Positions 35,303-45,984 are shown, counted from the stretch's first letter. The stretch: 64,000 nt of DNA from Phycisphaerae bacterium (GCA_030428945.1 JAUIEC010000002.1:372001-436000), one strand, 5' to 3'. Program-made: numbers and translations. The notes: generated by a model not told the origin, from the sequence alone.

Positions 35303-36601
35303 ATGCGGCGATGGTTGCTGTCAATTCTCCTGATCTCGGCCTGCCTGGTGGCGGGCGTCGGGATTCAGTCCTGGCTGATCCGCACGGCTCCGCAGCCGGC
35401 CCGGGTTCACCAGGATCGTCCGCCGCTGAACGTGGACGGAATCGTGCTGCGTCCGGTCACCAAGTCCGAACCCCTGATCGGCTTCGGGACCGTCCTGGCC
35501 GAGCGGACCGCCAGCGTCTCCGCGCAGGTCGGCGGGGCCGTGATCGAGCGTTCGCCGGCCCTGCGCGTCGGTCGCGAGGTGGCGGCCGGGCAGGTCCTGC
35601 TGCAGATCGATCCGCGCGACTACGAGCGGCAACTGGAACGGGCCCGCAGCCAGATCCGCCAGGACGAGGCCGGGCTCGCGCAGCTTGACCAGGAGAAGGC
35701 CAACCTGGCGCAGTTGCAGGGGATCGCGGCGAACGAACTGGCGATCGCCGAGCGCGAATACACCCGGGTCCTCGACCTGTTCGAGGTGACCCAGGGCTCC
35801 CGGCGCGAGGTCGACCTCGCCCGCCAGGCGCTCGAGGCGGCCCGCCGGGCCATGCAGACGCTCGACAACAGCGCGGCTCTGATCCCGTCGCGGCGGGCGG
35901 CCCTCGAAGCGGCCCTGGCCCTGCACCGCGCCGACGTCGCCCTGGCCGAACTGAACCTCGAACGGTGCACGCTGCGGGCGCCCTTTGACGGGCGGATCGA
36001 AACGGTCGCGGTCGAGGCCGGCGAACAGGTGGCCCCGAACCAGATGCTGTTCACGCTGCTGGACCCCGAGGACCTCGAAATCCCGCTGGAACTGCCCGTT
36101 TCGCAGCGCGACCGCGTACGCGTCGGGACACCCTGCCGCGTCAGCACCGAGTCGCGGGCCGACCTGGTCTGGGCCGGCCGCGTCAGTCGCATCGCCCCGA
36201 GCGCCCGGGCCGACACCCGCACGTTCTCGGCATTCGTCGACATTCCGCGACGCGACGCCGATCAGCCGCTGCTGCCGGGCATGTTCGTCCGGGCTGAACT
36301 CGAAGGACCGCCCCTGACCGATGTCCTGGTCGTGCCGCGCGGCAGCATCATCGACGGCAAGGTCTACACCGTCAGCGAGGGGCGGGCCCGCTCCTGGACC
36401 GTCGAGGTCGCCCAGCAGCTTCGCAACGAGTCGATCGTCCGCGGCGTGCCCGAGGGCGCCACCGTCATCGTCACCAACCTCGACGTGCTCTACGACGGCT
36501 GCCCGGTCGATGTCCGCACGCTGGCACCCGAACCCGGCACCAGCCGCGGACCGCAGTCCGCCGGCCGCGACCCGGCCGCCGCGCCGCAGCGGGGGACCTG
36601 A
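35303..36601 (+). CDS. RND efflux periplasmic adaptor (HlyD/MFP family)
   Basis: Membrane-fusion protein linking an inner-membrane RND pump to an outer-membrane channel. The 432-residue product has an N-terminal anchor (WLLSILLISACLVAGVGIQSWL), a lipoyl-like half (GGAVIERSPALRVGREVAAGQVLLQID), a coiled-coil hairpin about residues 110-215, the second lipoyl half (LRAPFDGRIETVAVEAGEQVAP) and a beta-barrel/MP domain. ATG 35303 follows the likely promoter; an in-frame ATG at 35279 is less likely because its leader would be only seven bases. The pump gene starts three bases after its stop. Confidence 0.92.
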   Translation: MRRWLLSILLISACLVAGVGIQSWLIRTAPQPARVHQDRPPLNVDGIVLRPVTKSEPLIGFGTVLAERTASVSAQVGGAVIERSPALRVGREVAAGQVLLQIDPRDYERQLERARSQIRQDEAGLAQLDQEKANLAQLQGIAANELAIAEREYTRVLDLFEVTQGSRREVDLARQALEAARRAMQTLDNSAALIPSRRAALEAALALHRADVALAELNLERCTLRAPFDGRIETVAVEAGEQVAPNQMLFTLLDPEDLEIPLELPVSQRDRVRVGTPCRVSTESRADLVWAGRVSRIAPSARADTRTFSAFVDIPRRDADQPLLPGMFVRAELEGPPLTDVLVVPRGSIIDGKVYTVSEGRARSWTVEVAQQLRNESIVRGVPEGATVIVTNLDVLYDGCPVDVRTLAPEPGTSRGPQSAGRDPAAAPQRGT

Positions 36602-36603
36602 GC

Positions 36604-37793
<1,190 letters not shown>

Positions 37794-37794
<1 letters not shown>

Positions 37795-39797
37795 TGAACA
37801 TGATCGGCGCCTCGCTGAACCTGATCAGCATGTTCGGCCTGATCGTCGTGCTCGGCCTGATCGTCGACGATGCGATCATCGTCGGCGAGAACATCTACGC
37901 CCGGGTCGAACGCGGCGAAGCCCCGGTCGAGGCCGCCGTCAAGGGCGCCCAGGAAGTCACCTGGCCGGTGGTCGTCGCGGTCTGCACGACGATCGGCGCG
38001 TTCCTGCCGCTGCTGTTCATCGAGGGACGCATCGGCGACTTCATGGGCGTGCTGCCGGTCGTCGTGATCTGCGCGCTGTCGGTCTCGCTGATCGAATCGC
38101 TCGGGATCCTGCCGTCGCACCTGGCCAAGTGGATCAAGCCGCACAAGCGGACGATCCGCAACCACCTCGAAGACGACGGCGACCACATCGTCCTCGACTG
38201 GATGCGGGCCCGCTACGCGACCCTGCTGCGACTGGCCTCCGAGTACCGCTACGTGACCGTCGCAGCGATCTTCGCCACGCTGCTGATCTCGCTCGGGGCC
38301 GTCGTCGGCGAACGCGTGCCGTTCGTCTTCATGCAGAAGATGGACGCCGAGACCGTCCTGTGCGACATCGACATGCCCGTCGGCACACCCGCCGCCCGGA
38401 CCAAGGAAGCCATGCGCGTCGTCGAGGAGGCCTGCCTGGCGGTCGACGAAATCGATTCGATCTGGGCCCTGGTCGGCTCGCAGATCGACGCCGACGAAGG
38501 CGGCGCCTACACCGACGCCCGCAGCCATCTCGCCCAGGTCATCATCGAACTGAAACCGGTCGAACAGCGCACCCAGGCCAGCGCCGAGATCATCAACGGC
38601 CTGCGGGTCGCCACCGCCGACATCGCCGGCGTCAACTCGATCAGCTACCGCTCGATGCAGGGCGGACCCGCCGGGGCCGAAATCTCGATCGAGGTCACCG
38701 GCAAGAACATCGACCACCTCGTCAAGGTGGCCGACGACCTCAAGGACCAGTTGGGCGAGTACGCCGGCGTGTTCGACATCGCCGATGACTACGACGTCGG
38801 CCGACGCGAACTGCAGATCGAACTGCTCGAATCCGCCCGCCCGCTCGGCCTGACCACCGAATCGCTCGCCAGCGAAGTCCGCGGCGCGTTCTACGGCATC
38901 GAGGCCCGCACCATCCAGCGCGGCCGCGAGGACGTCGACATCCGCGTCCGCTTCCCGCCCGCGATGCGCTCCAGCATCTACGAACTCGAATCGATGCGCG
39001 TCGCGACCCCCGGCGGCGCGATGGTCCCGTTCCCCGAAGTCGCCCGCATCACCGAGTCCCGCGGCGCCGCCGCGATCCGCCGGGTCGACCAACGCCGCGC
39101 GATCGTCGTCTCGGCCGACGTCGATCACGCCGTCGCCAACCCCGACCAGGTCATCGCCCAGTTGACCCCGCGGTTCCGCGAGTACGAAACGCAGTTCCCC
39201 GGCATCGCGCTGCGACTCTCGGGCAACAAGGAGGAAACCCGCAAGTCGTTCGGCTCGCTCCAGCGCGATTTCCTGATCGCCCTGGCCCTGATCTACTGCA
39301 TGCTCGCCGCACTGTTCAAAAGCTACATCCAGCCCCTGATCGTCCTGACCGCCGTCCCCTTCGGACTCACCGGCGCCGTCGCCGGGCACTACCTGATGGG
39401 ATACCCGCTGACGATCCTCTCGATGATCGGCCTCGTCGCACTGACCGGCATCGTCGTCAACGACTCGCTGATCATGGTCACCTTCATCAACCAGGAACTG
39501 TCGGCCGGACGCGACCGCATCGAGGCCGTCGTGCTCGGCGGCGTCCGCCGACTCCGACCGATCGTGCTGACCAGCCTGACCACCATCCTCGGCCTCGCAC
39601 CACTGATGGCCGAGACCTCGTTCCAGGCCCGCTTCCTGATCCCGATGGCGATCTCGATCAGCTTCGGACTCGCCTTCGCCACGATCCTCACCCTGATCGT
39701 CGTCCCGGCCAACTACCTGATCGTCGAGGACGTCAAGGACCTGCTCGCGAGGCTGACCGGCAAACGCCGCCCGCTCCCCGAAGCCGTCGCCGTCTGA
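37794..39797 (+). CDS. RND efflux pump, C-terminal part (frameshifted)
   Basis: Remaining 667 residues of the same pump. It opens in membrane helix 3-4 ([21 protein letters not shown]), keeps the conserved [14 protein letters not shown] with the proton-relay Asp pair of helix 4, and contains the second porter region and helices 8-12, including [21 protein letters not shown]. The ATG at 37794 lies inside the original reading frame, not at a natural N-terminus, and no clear ribosome site precedes it. Downstream is a DUF423 gene on the opposite strand. Confidence 0.85.
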
Positions 39798-39897
39798 AAG
39801 GTGATCCGTTCCATCGAAGTGTGACCGCCACGGCCGGCGAAGTGTGCCGCGGCGCCGGGCAGTGTCTCGCGTGCCGGCGACGCGAAGAAGTTGGCCG

Positions 39898-40311
39898 TCA
39901 GCCCCCGCAGCCCGGGCCCGGTTCCCGGCTCCCGGTTCCCGTCCCCGAGGTGGCCCCGTACCACGCCAGCGCGCCCCAGCCGATCATCAGGCTCACGCCC
40001 CCGATCGGCGTCACCGCACCCCAGGTGCGGACGCCGCTGAGCGACAGCGCGTACAGGCTGCCCGAGAAGACGATCACGCCAATCAGCAATGCACCGCCGG
40101 CAATCGACAGGGCCCGCCGCGGGGAACGGTCGGCCAGCAGTCCGACGGCCAGCAGGGCCAGCGCGTGCCACAACTGGTAGCGGGCTGCAAGGTGGTAGGT
40201 TTCGAGCCGGTCAGCCGGCAGGTGCTCTTTCAGGGCGTGGGCTCCGAACGCGCCGGCGCCAACGGCCAGCAGGCCGCACAGGGCACCGAGGGTGAGCCAC
40301 ACGTTTCGCAT
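39898..40311 (-). CDS. DUF423 small membrane protein
   Basis: A 137-residue protein with four predicted helices and the DUF423/YgdD pattern: an N-terminal GALCGLLAVGAGAFGAHALK, then LAARYQLWHALALLAVGLL and a late TPIGGVSLMIGWGALAW. Function is not established. The last 15 residues (TGTGSREPGPGCGG) do not fit the family and come from a GGGAACC-type microsatellite that has entered the 3' end of the gene. ATG follows a weak ribosome site. Confidence 0.85.
   Translation of the reverse strand: MRNVWLTLGALCGLLAVGAGAFGAHALKEHLPADRLETYHLAARYQLWHALALLAVGLLADRSPRRALSIAGGALLIGVIVFSGSLYALSLSGVRTWGAVTPIGGVSLMIGWGALAWYGATSGTGTGSREPGPGCGG
39914..39948. repeat. GTTCCCG microsatellite in the DUF423 3' end
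   Basis: Imperfect GGTTCCCGGCTCCCGGTTCC heptamers; they encode the odd C-terminus of the DUF423 protein. A second example of this repeat family entering a coding sequence. Confidence 0.7.
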
Positions 40312-40329
40312 CAGTCAGGCGGGCGTCTC

Positions 40330-40629
40330 TTACTTGCCGGCGTTGGAGTCGGTGTTTTCCTTCATCCGGATCGTGCCGGTCTTCGTCGTGGCCGGCTTCG
40401 CACCCTGCGAGGTGTTGACGATCCGCGGCTGGGCGCTGTCCTCGTCGGCCCCCTCGTCTTCGGGGTCGTCCGCCAGCCAGTCCAGCACGCTGTCTTCGAG
40501 GCTCTTCTCGACCGGGACCTTGAAATGGGCCCCGCACTTCTTGCACTTGCCGGACCGACCCTGGAACTCAATCGGCAGGCGGTACTTGGCCCCGCATTCA
40601 CCACAGATGACTTTGATCAGGTCTGCCAC
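40330..40629 (-). CDS. Zinc-ribbon protein, MJ0042-like
   Basis: A 99-residue protein. Residues 9-32 hold CGECGAKYRLP and CKKCGAHFKVP, a CxxC/CxxC zinc ribbon of the MJ0042/zinc-ribbon-5 kind, followed by an acidic and then polar low-complexity tail with no membrane helix. Such domains often open planctomycete proteins, but here it stands alone, so it may be a small nucleic-acid or protein-binding factor. Role unknown. It begins 18 bases beyond the DUF423 start and may share its transcript. Confidence 0.8.
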   Translation of the reverse strand: MADLIKVICGECGAKYRLPIEFQGRSGKCKKCGAHFKVPVEKSLEDSVLDWLADDPEDEGADEDSAQPRIVNTSQGAKPATTKTGTIRMKENTDSNAGK

Positions 40630-40912
40630 GTCTACCTCTCAGCCTCCCCGCTTCCGGGGATATCAAGCATTCACCCGAAGACTCCGCCGGTATGCAGAGC
40701 CCCCAGTCCATCCAGGTCCGGCCGGTCCAGTTTTCTAAACCGTATGAATGACTTGAGGCCGCTGCCAACGTTTCAGTAAGAGTTTACCGGGCCGGCAGCA
40801 GGTTTTCTGGCAAAGGGTTCCAGCCGGGACCCCTCTCCTATGAAAGTATCGGCTGAATAGGGGGTTTGCAATCTTGAAATGAAAATCAGACACCTTGGAC
40901 ACGTGGTCAATG
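40630..40912. other. AT-enriched intergenic region, 283 bp
   Basis: Between the zinc-ribbon gene and the stop of the nucleotidyltransferase fusion, both on the minus strand. It is noticeably richer in A and T than its surroundings. On the minus strand TTGCAA and TACTTT are separated by 17 bases around 40838-40866, a possible weak promoter. I see no gene or clear RNA structure. Confidence 0.4.
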
Positions 40913-42541
40913 TTACGCCAGGTGCCACTGCCGACACCCCCCACAGACCGGCAGAGAGCCCGTTCGCCCGTCCTGGTGCGCCTCCCGCAGGGCCCCGCGA
41001 GCATCACCCCGCCAGATCGCCGTCAGCGTCTCAGAATCCCAGCGCCCCAGCTCCTGGCGACCACGCGGATCCTCGCTGCACGCCACCGCTCGCCCGTCCG
41101 CGAGCAGCGTCAGCCGCGACGCCAGCCGTCGGCAGGCCGCCCGGATCGGCGGTGTCGTGCCCGGCAGCGCGTCCGGGGCCAGCGTGCCGTCCAGCGTCCC
41201 GTAGCCCCGCAGAACCGCCCAGCCCACCGTCGCGATCCAGCGGTCGAAGAATCCCTCGATCTCGTCGAAGGTTGCCGCACAGCGCGTCATGCTGCACGTC
41301 AGGATCGGCTGCGGGCTCTGCCGGATCTGCCGGTTCCGGTGCAGCGTGTCGAGATGCGCCAGCACCTGCTCAAACCGGTCCGCCCCGTGCACCCGTCGAT
41401 ACGTCTCCGCCGTGTTCGCGTCAAGCTGAACCTCGACCACGTCCAGCGGAGCCCCGAAGATCGCCTCCAGTTGCGGCGGCGTCAGGTCCACCAGCGGCGT
41501 CGCCAGCCCCAGCCCGAACACACCCGCCGCCCGCAAGGCCGTGCAGATCTCACCGAACGCCGGGTGCGCCAGCGGATCGCCATGACCGCCCAGCCACACC
41601 AGCCGGTCATCACACGCCCCCAGTTCACCCGCGAGCGCGTCGAGCGATCCCGCGTCCGCGATCATTCGCGTCGGAATCCGCGCACCCCGCGCCCGCAGCG
41701 TGCTCTCCGGCAGCGGGTCGCCCGTGGTCAGTTCCAGTTCGACCTCGACCGGCAGCGCCGCCGCCCGCAGCGGATGCGCCCGCGCCCAGCCCGCCAGCGC
41801 CATCGCATCCGCTTCATCGCCCACGGCCGCGAGCGCTCCGGACAGCCGCGCGCAACTGATGTCCGTGTCGGCCACGAACCGGGCCTGCGTCTGGATCACG
41901 GTGCTGTCGATCCGCCGGCACATCGGCTTGGTGATCAGGTCCATCCGCGGTGCCTCGGGGCGATAGGCCAGCACGATCCCGAACGGCGCCTGCGATTCGA
42001 TCAGGCTCGCCGCCATCTTCCGCGTCAGCACCGGCCCCGACAGACCCGGCGGCGCCTGGTCGAAGATGAACTCGGCCTCGGCCGACCGCTCGCGCTGCGT
42101 CTCGATCACGCCATTGCCCAGGACCGGATCGAACCCCGGCTGGTGACCCTCGATGCACAGGACCGCATCGGCCCGGGTCGCGTCGAGCACGCGCCCGACC
42201 TCGAGCGGCTCCAGGAATTCATCGAACCAGGTCGCACCCAGCAGGCCGCCGCGCCACGCGTCCAGGCTCCATTTGCGCGCCGTCCGCATCAGCCGCCGCC
42301 GCGGCCGCTCCCCGCTGTCACAGGTCAGCAGTTGCACACCCGCGTGCCGGGCCACGGCCGCCGCGGCCGGTTCGGCATCACGCGGCGAAACCACCAGGAA
42401 GACCTCGTCGGCGGCGGTCACGCGCAACGCCGCCGCCAGCGTGCGGTCCAGAATCGGGCGTCCGTTCAGGTCCTCGAGCAGTCGGCTGCGCCCGAACGGG
42501 GCCTGCTCGAAATCAGCGAAGACGGCCAGGACCACTCTCAT
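40913..42541 (-). CDS. SpsF-like nucleotidyltransferase fused to degenerate radical-SAM/SPASM domain
   Basis: A 542-residue fusion. Residues 1 to about 240 resemble the CMP/sugar nucleotidyltransferases of the SpsF/NeuA group (FGRSRLLEDLNGRPILDRTL). From about residue 275 the outline of a radical-SAM enzyme follows: an entry strand VEVELELTTGD, then GGHGDPLAHPAF (family GGEPLLHP), LDVVEVQLDANTAETYRRVHG, and a short SPASM-like tail with ACSEDPRGRQELGRW and CGGCRQW. The CxxxCxxC that would hold the 4Fe-4S cluster is absent: the stretch after TTGD has no Cys. It is probably a catalytically altered radical-SAM partner. Its ATG overlaps the MAF gene stop by four bases. Confidence 0.8.
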   Translation of the reverse strand: MRVVLAVFADFEQAPFGRSRLLEDLNGRPILDRTLAAALRVTAADEVFLVVSPRDAEPAAAAVARHAGVQLLTCDSGERPRRRLMRTARKWSLDAWRGGLLGATWFDEFLEPLEVGRVLDATRADAVLCIEGHQPGFDPVLGNGVIETQRERSAEAEFIFDQAPPGLSGPVLTRKMAASLIESQAPFGIVLAYRPEAPRMDLITKPMCRRIDSTVIQTQARFVADTDISCARLSGALAAVGDEADAMALAGWARAHPLRAAALPVEVELELTTGDPLPESTLRARGARIPTRMIADAGSLDALAGELGACDDRLVWLGGHGDPLAHPAFGEICTALRAAGVFGLGLATPLVDLTPPQLEAIFGAPLDVVEVQLDANTAETYRRVHGADRFEQVLAHLDTLHRNRQIRQSPQPILTCSMTRCAATFDEIEGFFDRWIATVGWAVLRGYGTLDGTLAPDALPGTTPPIRAACRRLASRLTLLADGRAVACSEDPRGRQELGRWDSETLTAIWRGDARGALREAHQDGRTGSLPVCGGCRQWHLA

Positions 42542-44454
42542 CGGCTGCGCTCCTCCAGTCGCCGCAGCGCTTCCGGCAGAACCTCGCGCAGGAAGGCGCA
42601 GCCGGCCACGAACTCGGCGACGAACTCCCGGTCGCGCTTCAGCCGCTGCCGGGCGGTCGCGGATGTCTCCCGCTGCACCGTCCCGAGTTGCCGGTCGGCA
42701 CTGTGCCGCCGCAGCTCGGCCGACGACGACACATCCACCACCAGCCGGTACATCGCGTCGTACTTCCGGATCAGCGTCCGCAGTTCGTCGACACGGACCA
42801 GGGCCCGGTTGAACGCGTCCGGCCGATCGAGCAGATCGGCGAGCCTGGCCAGCAGATCGCGCATCTCGCTGGCGATCTCGTGCAGCGCGTCCAGTTCGGC
42901 AATGCGGGTCCGCAGCGCCCGCGCCGCCGCCGCCCGGCGATCCGCCGACAGCGGCGGATTCGGCACCGTCAGCAGGTCAGCGGGCAGCGGCGTGCGGCAG
43001 AACGCGGCCGCGGCATCGGCCAGGGTCATTGGCGTGGTGTGGTCGAGTCGCAGTCCGCCCTCGGTCGCCTGGATCACCCGCGCCGGGCAGTTGCCGAAGT
43101 CGCCGACAAACTGCTCGGCATAGGTGAACAGCAGGTCGTCGGTGTAGATCGGGCGGTCATTGACGTCGCGGGTCGCCCGCAGGATCGGCCGGTTCCGGAC
43201 GATGCGGTCCCACTGTTTCATCTCGATCGTCTGGAAGCGGTTCATCTCGGGCGACCAGATCGCCTCGACCGGGCTGCCGGGCAGGTAGAACAGCCCGTCG
43301 CTGTAGGCCAGGTCCTGCCCGATCAGGATGATCGGGTCGCAGCCGAGGTGTTCGGCCACGTAGAACGCCAGGTGCGCGACCGTCGTGCCCGGCCGCAGTT
43401 CTCCGTGTCGCGGAACGCTGTCGCCCAGCAGCGTTTCGTAGTTGCGGTGATGCAGCACGAAGGTCTCGCCGGGATAGTTGTCAAGCACGTGCCAGGTCGC
43501 CTTCGGCTCGGCCACCAGGCGGCAGCGATCGACGTCGTCGATTCCCTCGTAGAACGTCGCGGAGATTTCGTGGTAGTCCAGGCAGGTGACAAAGTGCGGG
43601 CGAATCCCGAGCGTCCGCAGCAGGCGCAGAACCGTCTGCACGCAGATGATCACCGCCTTGTCCTGCAGTTCCCGCAGCAGGTCCAGGTGCCGCGCCAGCG
43701 ACGGGCCCGCAGCCACGACGATGGCCGGGCGGCCTTTTCCGCGCCCGGCGAGGCTCTCGACCCCGGGCTGGTCCAGGTAGGCGGCCAGGTTGTAGGCGAC
43801 GTTCTGCACGGTGACCCGCGAGGTGCGCAGCAGGGTGACCATCTGCGTGCGGGCGGTCGCGGCGAAGTCGGCCAGCGCGGCCCGCATCGTCTCCTGGAAC
43901 TGCACGTGGAAGCGGCGTCCGAGCGGCGGATGGACGAAGTGCAGGCCGAGCAGCACGTCGGCGTTGGCCCGCATCAGTTTCTCGTTGAGCGTGGTCCGAT
44001 CGGTGTTCCAGATCAGGATCAGTCGCCCGGCTCGCAGCGGACCGGACAGATCATGCAGGCAGAGTGCGGTCTTCAGCAGGGGCAGATCATCTTCGAGGAT
44101 CACGAGCAGGGGGGTGTCGAACCGCTCTTCGATCGCTTCGGCGACGTACCCGAGTCCGAGTCCGGCCAGGACGAAGTTGGGGTGCTCCGGTGCCTGCAGA
44201 TCGGCGACGAATCGTCGGGCTTCCTCGCGTGGCCGGTAGCGGCTGTGGGCGTAAAGGGTCTTTCCGTCGTCCGCGGTGAGTTGCAGAGTGAATTCGCCGG
44301 CGGAGCGGGCGGGCTGAAGCGTGGGCAGGTTCGCGAACGGGAGTTGTTCGAGGGTCCGTGCGAGTGCGGGGTCGCGCAGGTGCAGCGCGGCGAGGTTGCG
44401 GCCCCAGGTTCTGCGGGCGGATTCGAGTTGGGCTGGCCGGTCGGGGCGGTTCAT
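42538..44454 (-). CDS. MAF/DUF115 flagellin- or surface-glycan-type glycosyltransferase
   Basis: A 638-residue protein of the motility accessory factor family (DUF115), which in other bacteria transfers nonulosonic acids to flagellin or related proteins. Seen: ENLPxL-like N-terminal region, AIVVAAGPSLARHLDLL, the central domain with HFVTCLDYHEISATFY and VAHLAFYVAEHLGCDPIILIGQDLAYSDG, and a helical C-terminus. It is cotranscribed with the downstream nucleotidyltransferase fusion (ATGA overlap), which could supply the activated sugar. No flagellin gene is in the window. Confidence 0.9.
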   Translation of the reverse strand: MNRPDRPAQLESARRTWGRNLAALHLRDPALARTLEQLPFANLPTLQPARSAGEFTLQLTADDGKTLYAHSRYRPREEARRFVADLQAPEHPNFVLAGLGLGYVAEAIEERFDTPLLVILEDDLPLLKTALCLHDLSGPLRAGRLILIWNTDRTTLNEKLMRANADVLLGLHFVHPPLGRRFHVQFQETMRAALADFAATARTQMVTLLRTSRVTVQNVAYNLAAYLDQPGVESLAGRGKGRPAIVVAAGPSLARHLDLLRELQDKAVIICVQTVLRLLRTLGIRPHFVTCLDYHEISATFYEGIDDVDRCRLVAEPKATWHVLDNYPGETFVLHHRNYETLLGDSVPRHGELRPGTTVAHLAFYVAEHLGCDPIILIGQDLAYSDGLFYLPGSPVEAIWSPEMNRFQTIEMKQWDRIVRNRPILRATRDVNDRPIYTDDLLFTYAEQFVGDFGNCPARVIQATEGGLRLDHTTPMTLADAAAAFCRTPLPADLLTVPNPPLSADRRAAAARALRTRIAELDALHEIASEMRDLLARLADLLDRPDAFNRALVRVDELRTLIRKYDAMYRLVVDVSSSAELRRHSADRQLGTVQRETSATARQRLKRDREFVAEFVAGCAFLREVLPEALRRLEERSR

Positions 44455-44610
44455 GGTGGCATTGGGTTGCGGTTTGGTCGGTGTGTCAAGCCGAACATCG
44501 GCGGGTGGGTCGGTTGTGCCGGTCGAAAAAAGGCCCCAATCTGTGGTGCCCTAACCTCTGTTAAGTCCGACATCTAGCTGTCCGCAACCGCTCCCGGGCC
44601 TCAGGTTTTC

Positions 44611-44639
44611 TTGACACCCGCCCGATGTTAGGTTATTGT
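44611..44639 (+). promoter_or_regulatory. Strong sigma-70-like promoter upstream of lexA
   Basis: TTGACA (six of six) and TATTGT (four of six) with a 17-base spacer, one of the best promoters in the window. Transcription would begin near 44646, 55 bases before the GTG of the short gene preceding lexA. No known LexA box was recognised. Confidence 0.6.
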
Positions 44640-44700
44640 TCTTGTTGTAGAGCGAAGGCTGCTCTGCGGCGTCGTTCCGCGTATCGCAAAGGAGTGCGTA

Positions 44701-45219
44701 GTGGTAACGCAAGAGAACAGGTCGGAGCTGGCGGGTCGGGCGATCTGCATTCTTGGTCCGGGCGGATCCTATTGCGACGAGGTTCACGAGAACGAGGGTG
44801 GCCTGTTTGGTCGTCGGCGTTTGAGTGAAGCGGAGATTACGGGCCTGGCGGTTCGGCTGGGTGCGGTGGCCTGTGAGATGTCACCGGGCAGGGCGGAGTC
44901 GCGGGTCTGGCGGGCGGCGGCTCGAACGGTGGCGGACATGCCGCCGGTGATCTTTGGCTCGCTGAGTGCGTATCTGGCAGAGGAGTGGACGGATGACGGA
45001 CGCGAAGAAATCGCAGCGGGCCTCGCTGACGCCGAAACAGTTGCGGATCTTGACGTTCGTGCGGGACTTCTCGAAGGCGCGCGGGTACGCGCCGACGATG
45101 CAGGAACTGGCCGACGAGTTCCGCGTCAGCAAGGTGACCGTGTTCGAGCACATCGCGGCGCTGGAGAGGAAAGGGTTCCTGAAGCGGTCGCGACACAAGG
45201 CACGCTCTTTGCAACTTAG
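44701..45219 (+). CDS. Hypothetical protein ahead of lexA, uncertain 3' end
   Basis: GTG at 44701 has an excellent ribosome site (AAAGGAG, six bases) and a good promoter. The first 95 codons are protein-like: ICILGPGGSYCDEV, SEAEITGLAVRLGAVACEM and MPPVIFGSLSAYLAEEW. Beyond codon 98 the frame overlaps lexA by more than 220 bases and becomes Arg-rich and unlike a protein. The true end may be near the lexA start after a lost stop codon, or the overlap may be real. I do not recognise a family. The lexA ATG lies inside it, so coupled expression is likely. Confidence 0.5.
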   Translation: MVTQENRSELAGRAICILGPGGSYCDEVHENEGGLFGRRRLSEAEITGLAVRLGAVACEMSPGRAESRVWRAAARTVADMPPVIFGSLSAYLAEEWTDDGREEIAAGLADAETVADLDVRAGLLEGARVRADDAGTGRRVPRQQGDRVRAHRGAGEERVPEAVATQGTLFAT

Positions 45220-45619
45220 CGACAACATCGCGTTTCCCGACGAGCGGGCGACGCGACTTCCCCTGGCCGGCACGGTCGCGGCCGGTCTGCCGATCGAGGC
45301 CATCGAGGAGGACGAGTTCCTCGACCTTGAAGAGGCTTTCGTTTCGCCCCACGGCAGTTTCGTGTTGCGGGTCAAGGGCGACAGCATGCTCGGCGACCAG
45401 ATCTGCGACGGCGACTACGTGATTGTCGAGCGGCGCACGGCCGTTCGTGACGGCGAGATGGTCGTGGCCCTGATCGAGGGTGAGGAGGCGACCCTCAAGC
45501 GCCTGTACCGCACCCGCGACGGCGTCCGCCTGGAAGCCTCGAACCCCGCGTACGAACCGATCTTCGCCCAGGACGTCGCCGTTCAGGGCGTCGTCACCGG
45601 CGTACTTCGCCGCTACTGA
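44993..45619 (+). CDS. lexA: LexA repressor
   Basis: Self-cleaving repressor of the SOS regulon. The 208-residue protein has an N-terminal winged helix-turn-helix (LTPKQLRILTFVRDFSKARG, APTMQELADEF, VSKVTVFEHIAALERKGF) and the S24 peptidase half. Cleavage is expected at Ala97-Gly98 in LPLAGTVAAG. The catalytic pair is Ser131 (KGDSM) and Lys169 (ATLKRL). ATG 44993 follows AGAGGAG by seven bases. The recognition helix is of the Gram-positive-like length, so its DNA site may not be the enteric SOS box. It is likely expressed with the preceding small gene. Confidence 0.95.
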   Translation: MTDAKKSQRASLTPKQLRILTFVRDFSKARGYAPTMQELADEFRVSKVTVFEHIAALERKGFLKRSRHKARSLQLSDNIAFPDERATRLPLAGTVAAGLPIEAIEEDEFLDLEEAFVSPHGSFVLRVKGDSMLGDQICDGDYVIVERRTAVRDGEMVVALIEGEEATLKRLYRTRDGVRLEASNPAYEPIFAQDVAVQGVVTGVLRRY

Positions 45620-45680
45620 CCGGCTGCGCCGCCGCGACTGACCGGCTGCGCCGTCGCGACCGACCGGCTGCGCCGACGAT
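45616..45680. repeat. 22-bp tandem repeat at the lexA stop codon
   Basis: Three copies of CTGACCGGCTGCGCCGCCGC plus two bases, beginning one base before the lexA stop. The stop codon is itself part of the first unit. Confidence 0.85.
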
Positions 45681-45984
45681 AGGAATCAACGTCGACCGCC
45701 CGGAACCCAGCCCGGGAACAGCTTCGACGAGGCGCGTTCAGGCATCCCCGATCCGCATCCCCGATCGGCGTTCCCGGTCGCCGGTCCGCGGTCTTGGTGC
45801 CTGGTCCGCGGTCCTTGGTCCCTGGGTGCCCTGTCGTCGCCCGCTCCCTCTTCCCCGTCACCCCGGTCCCGTTCCCGCTCTCTGGCTCCCTCGATCTGTT
45901 CCGCGTCCCCCGACTCGCTCCCTCGCTCCCGAGCTCCCTCGCTCCCTGTTCCCTGTTCCCTGTTCCCCGTTCCCTTCCCCAACT

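Noticed and set aside
40735-41007. 90-codon minus-strand frame in the spacer
   Set aside because: It overlaps the end of the nucleotidyltransferase fusion and has no ribosome site or recognisable similarity.
44484-44489. TTGACA on the minus strand as promoter of the MAF gene
   Set aside because: The only -10 at the right distance is CCCAAT and the leader would be six bases.
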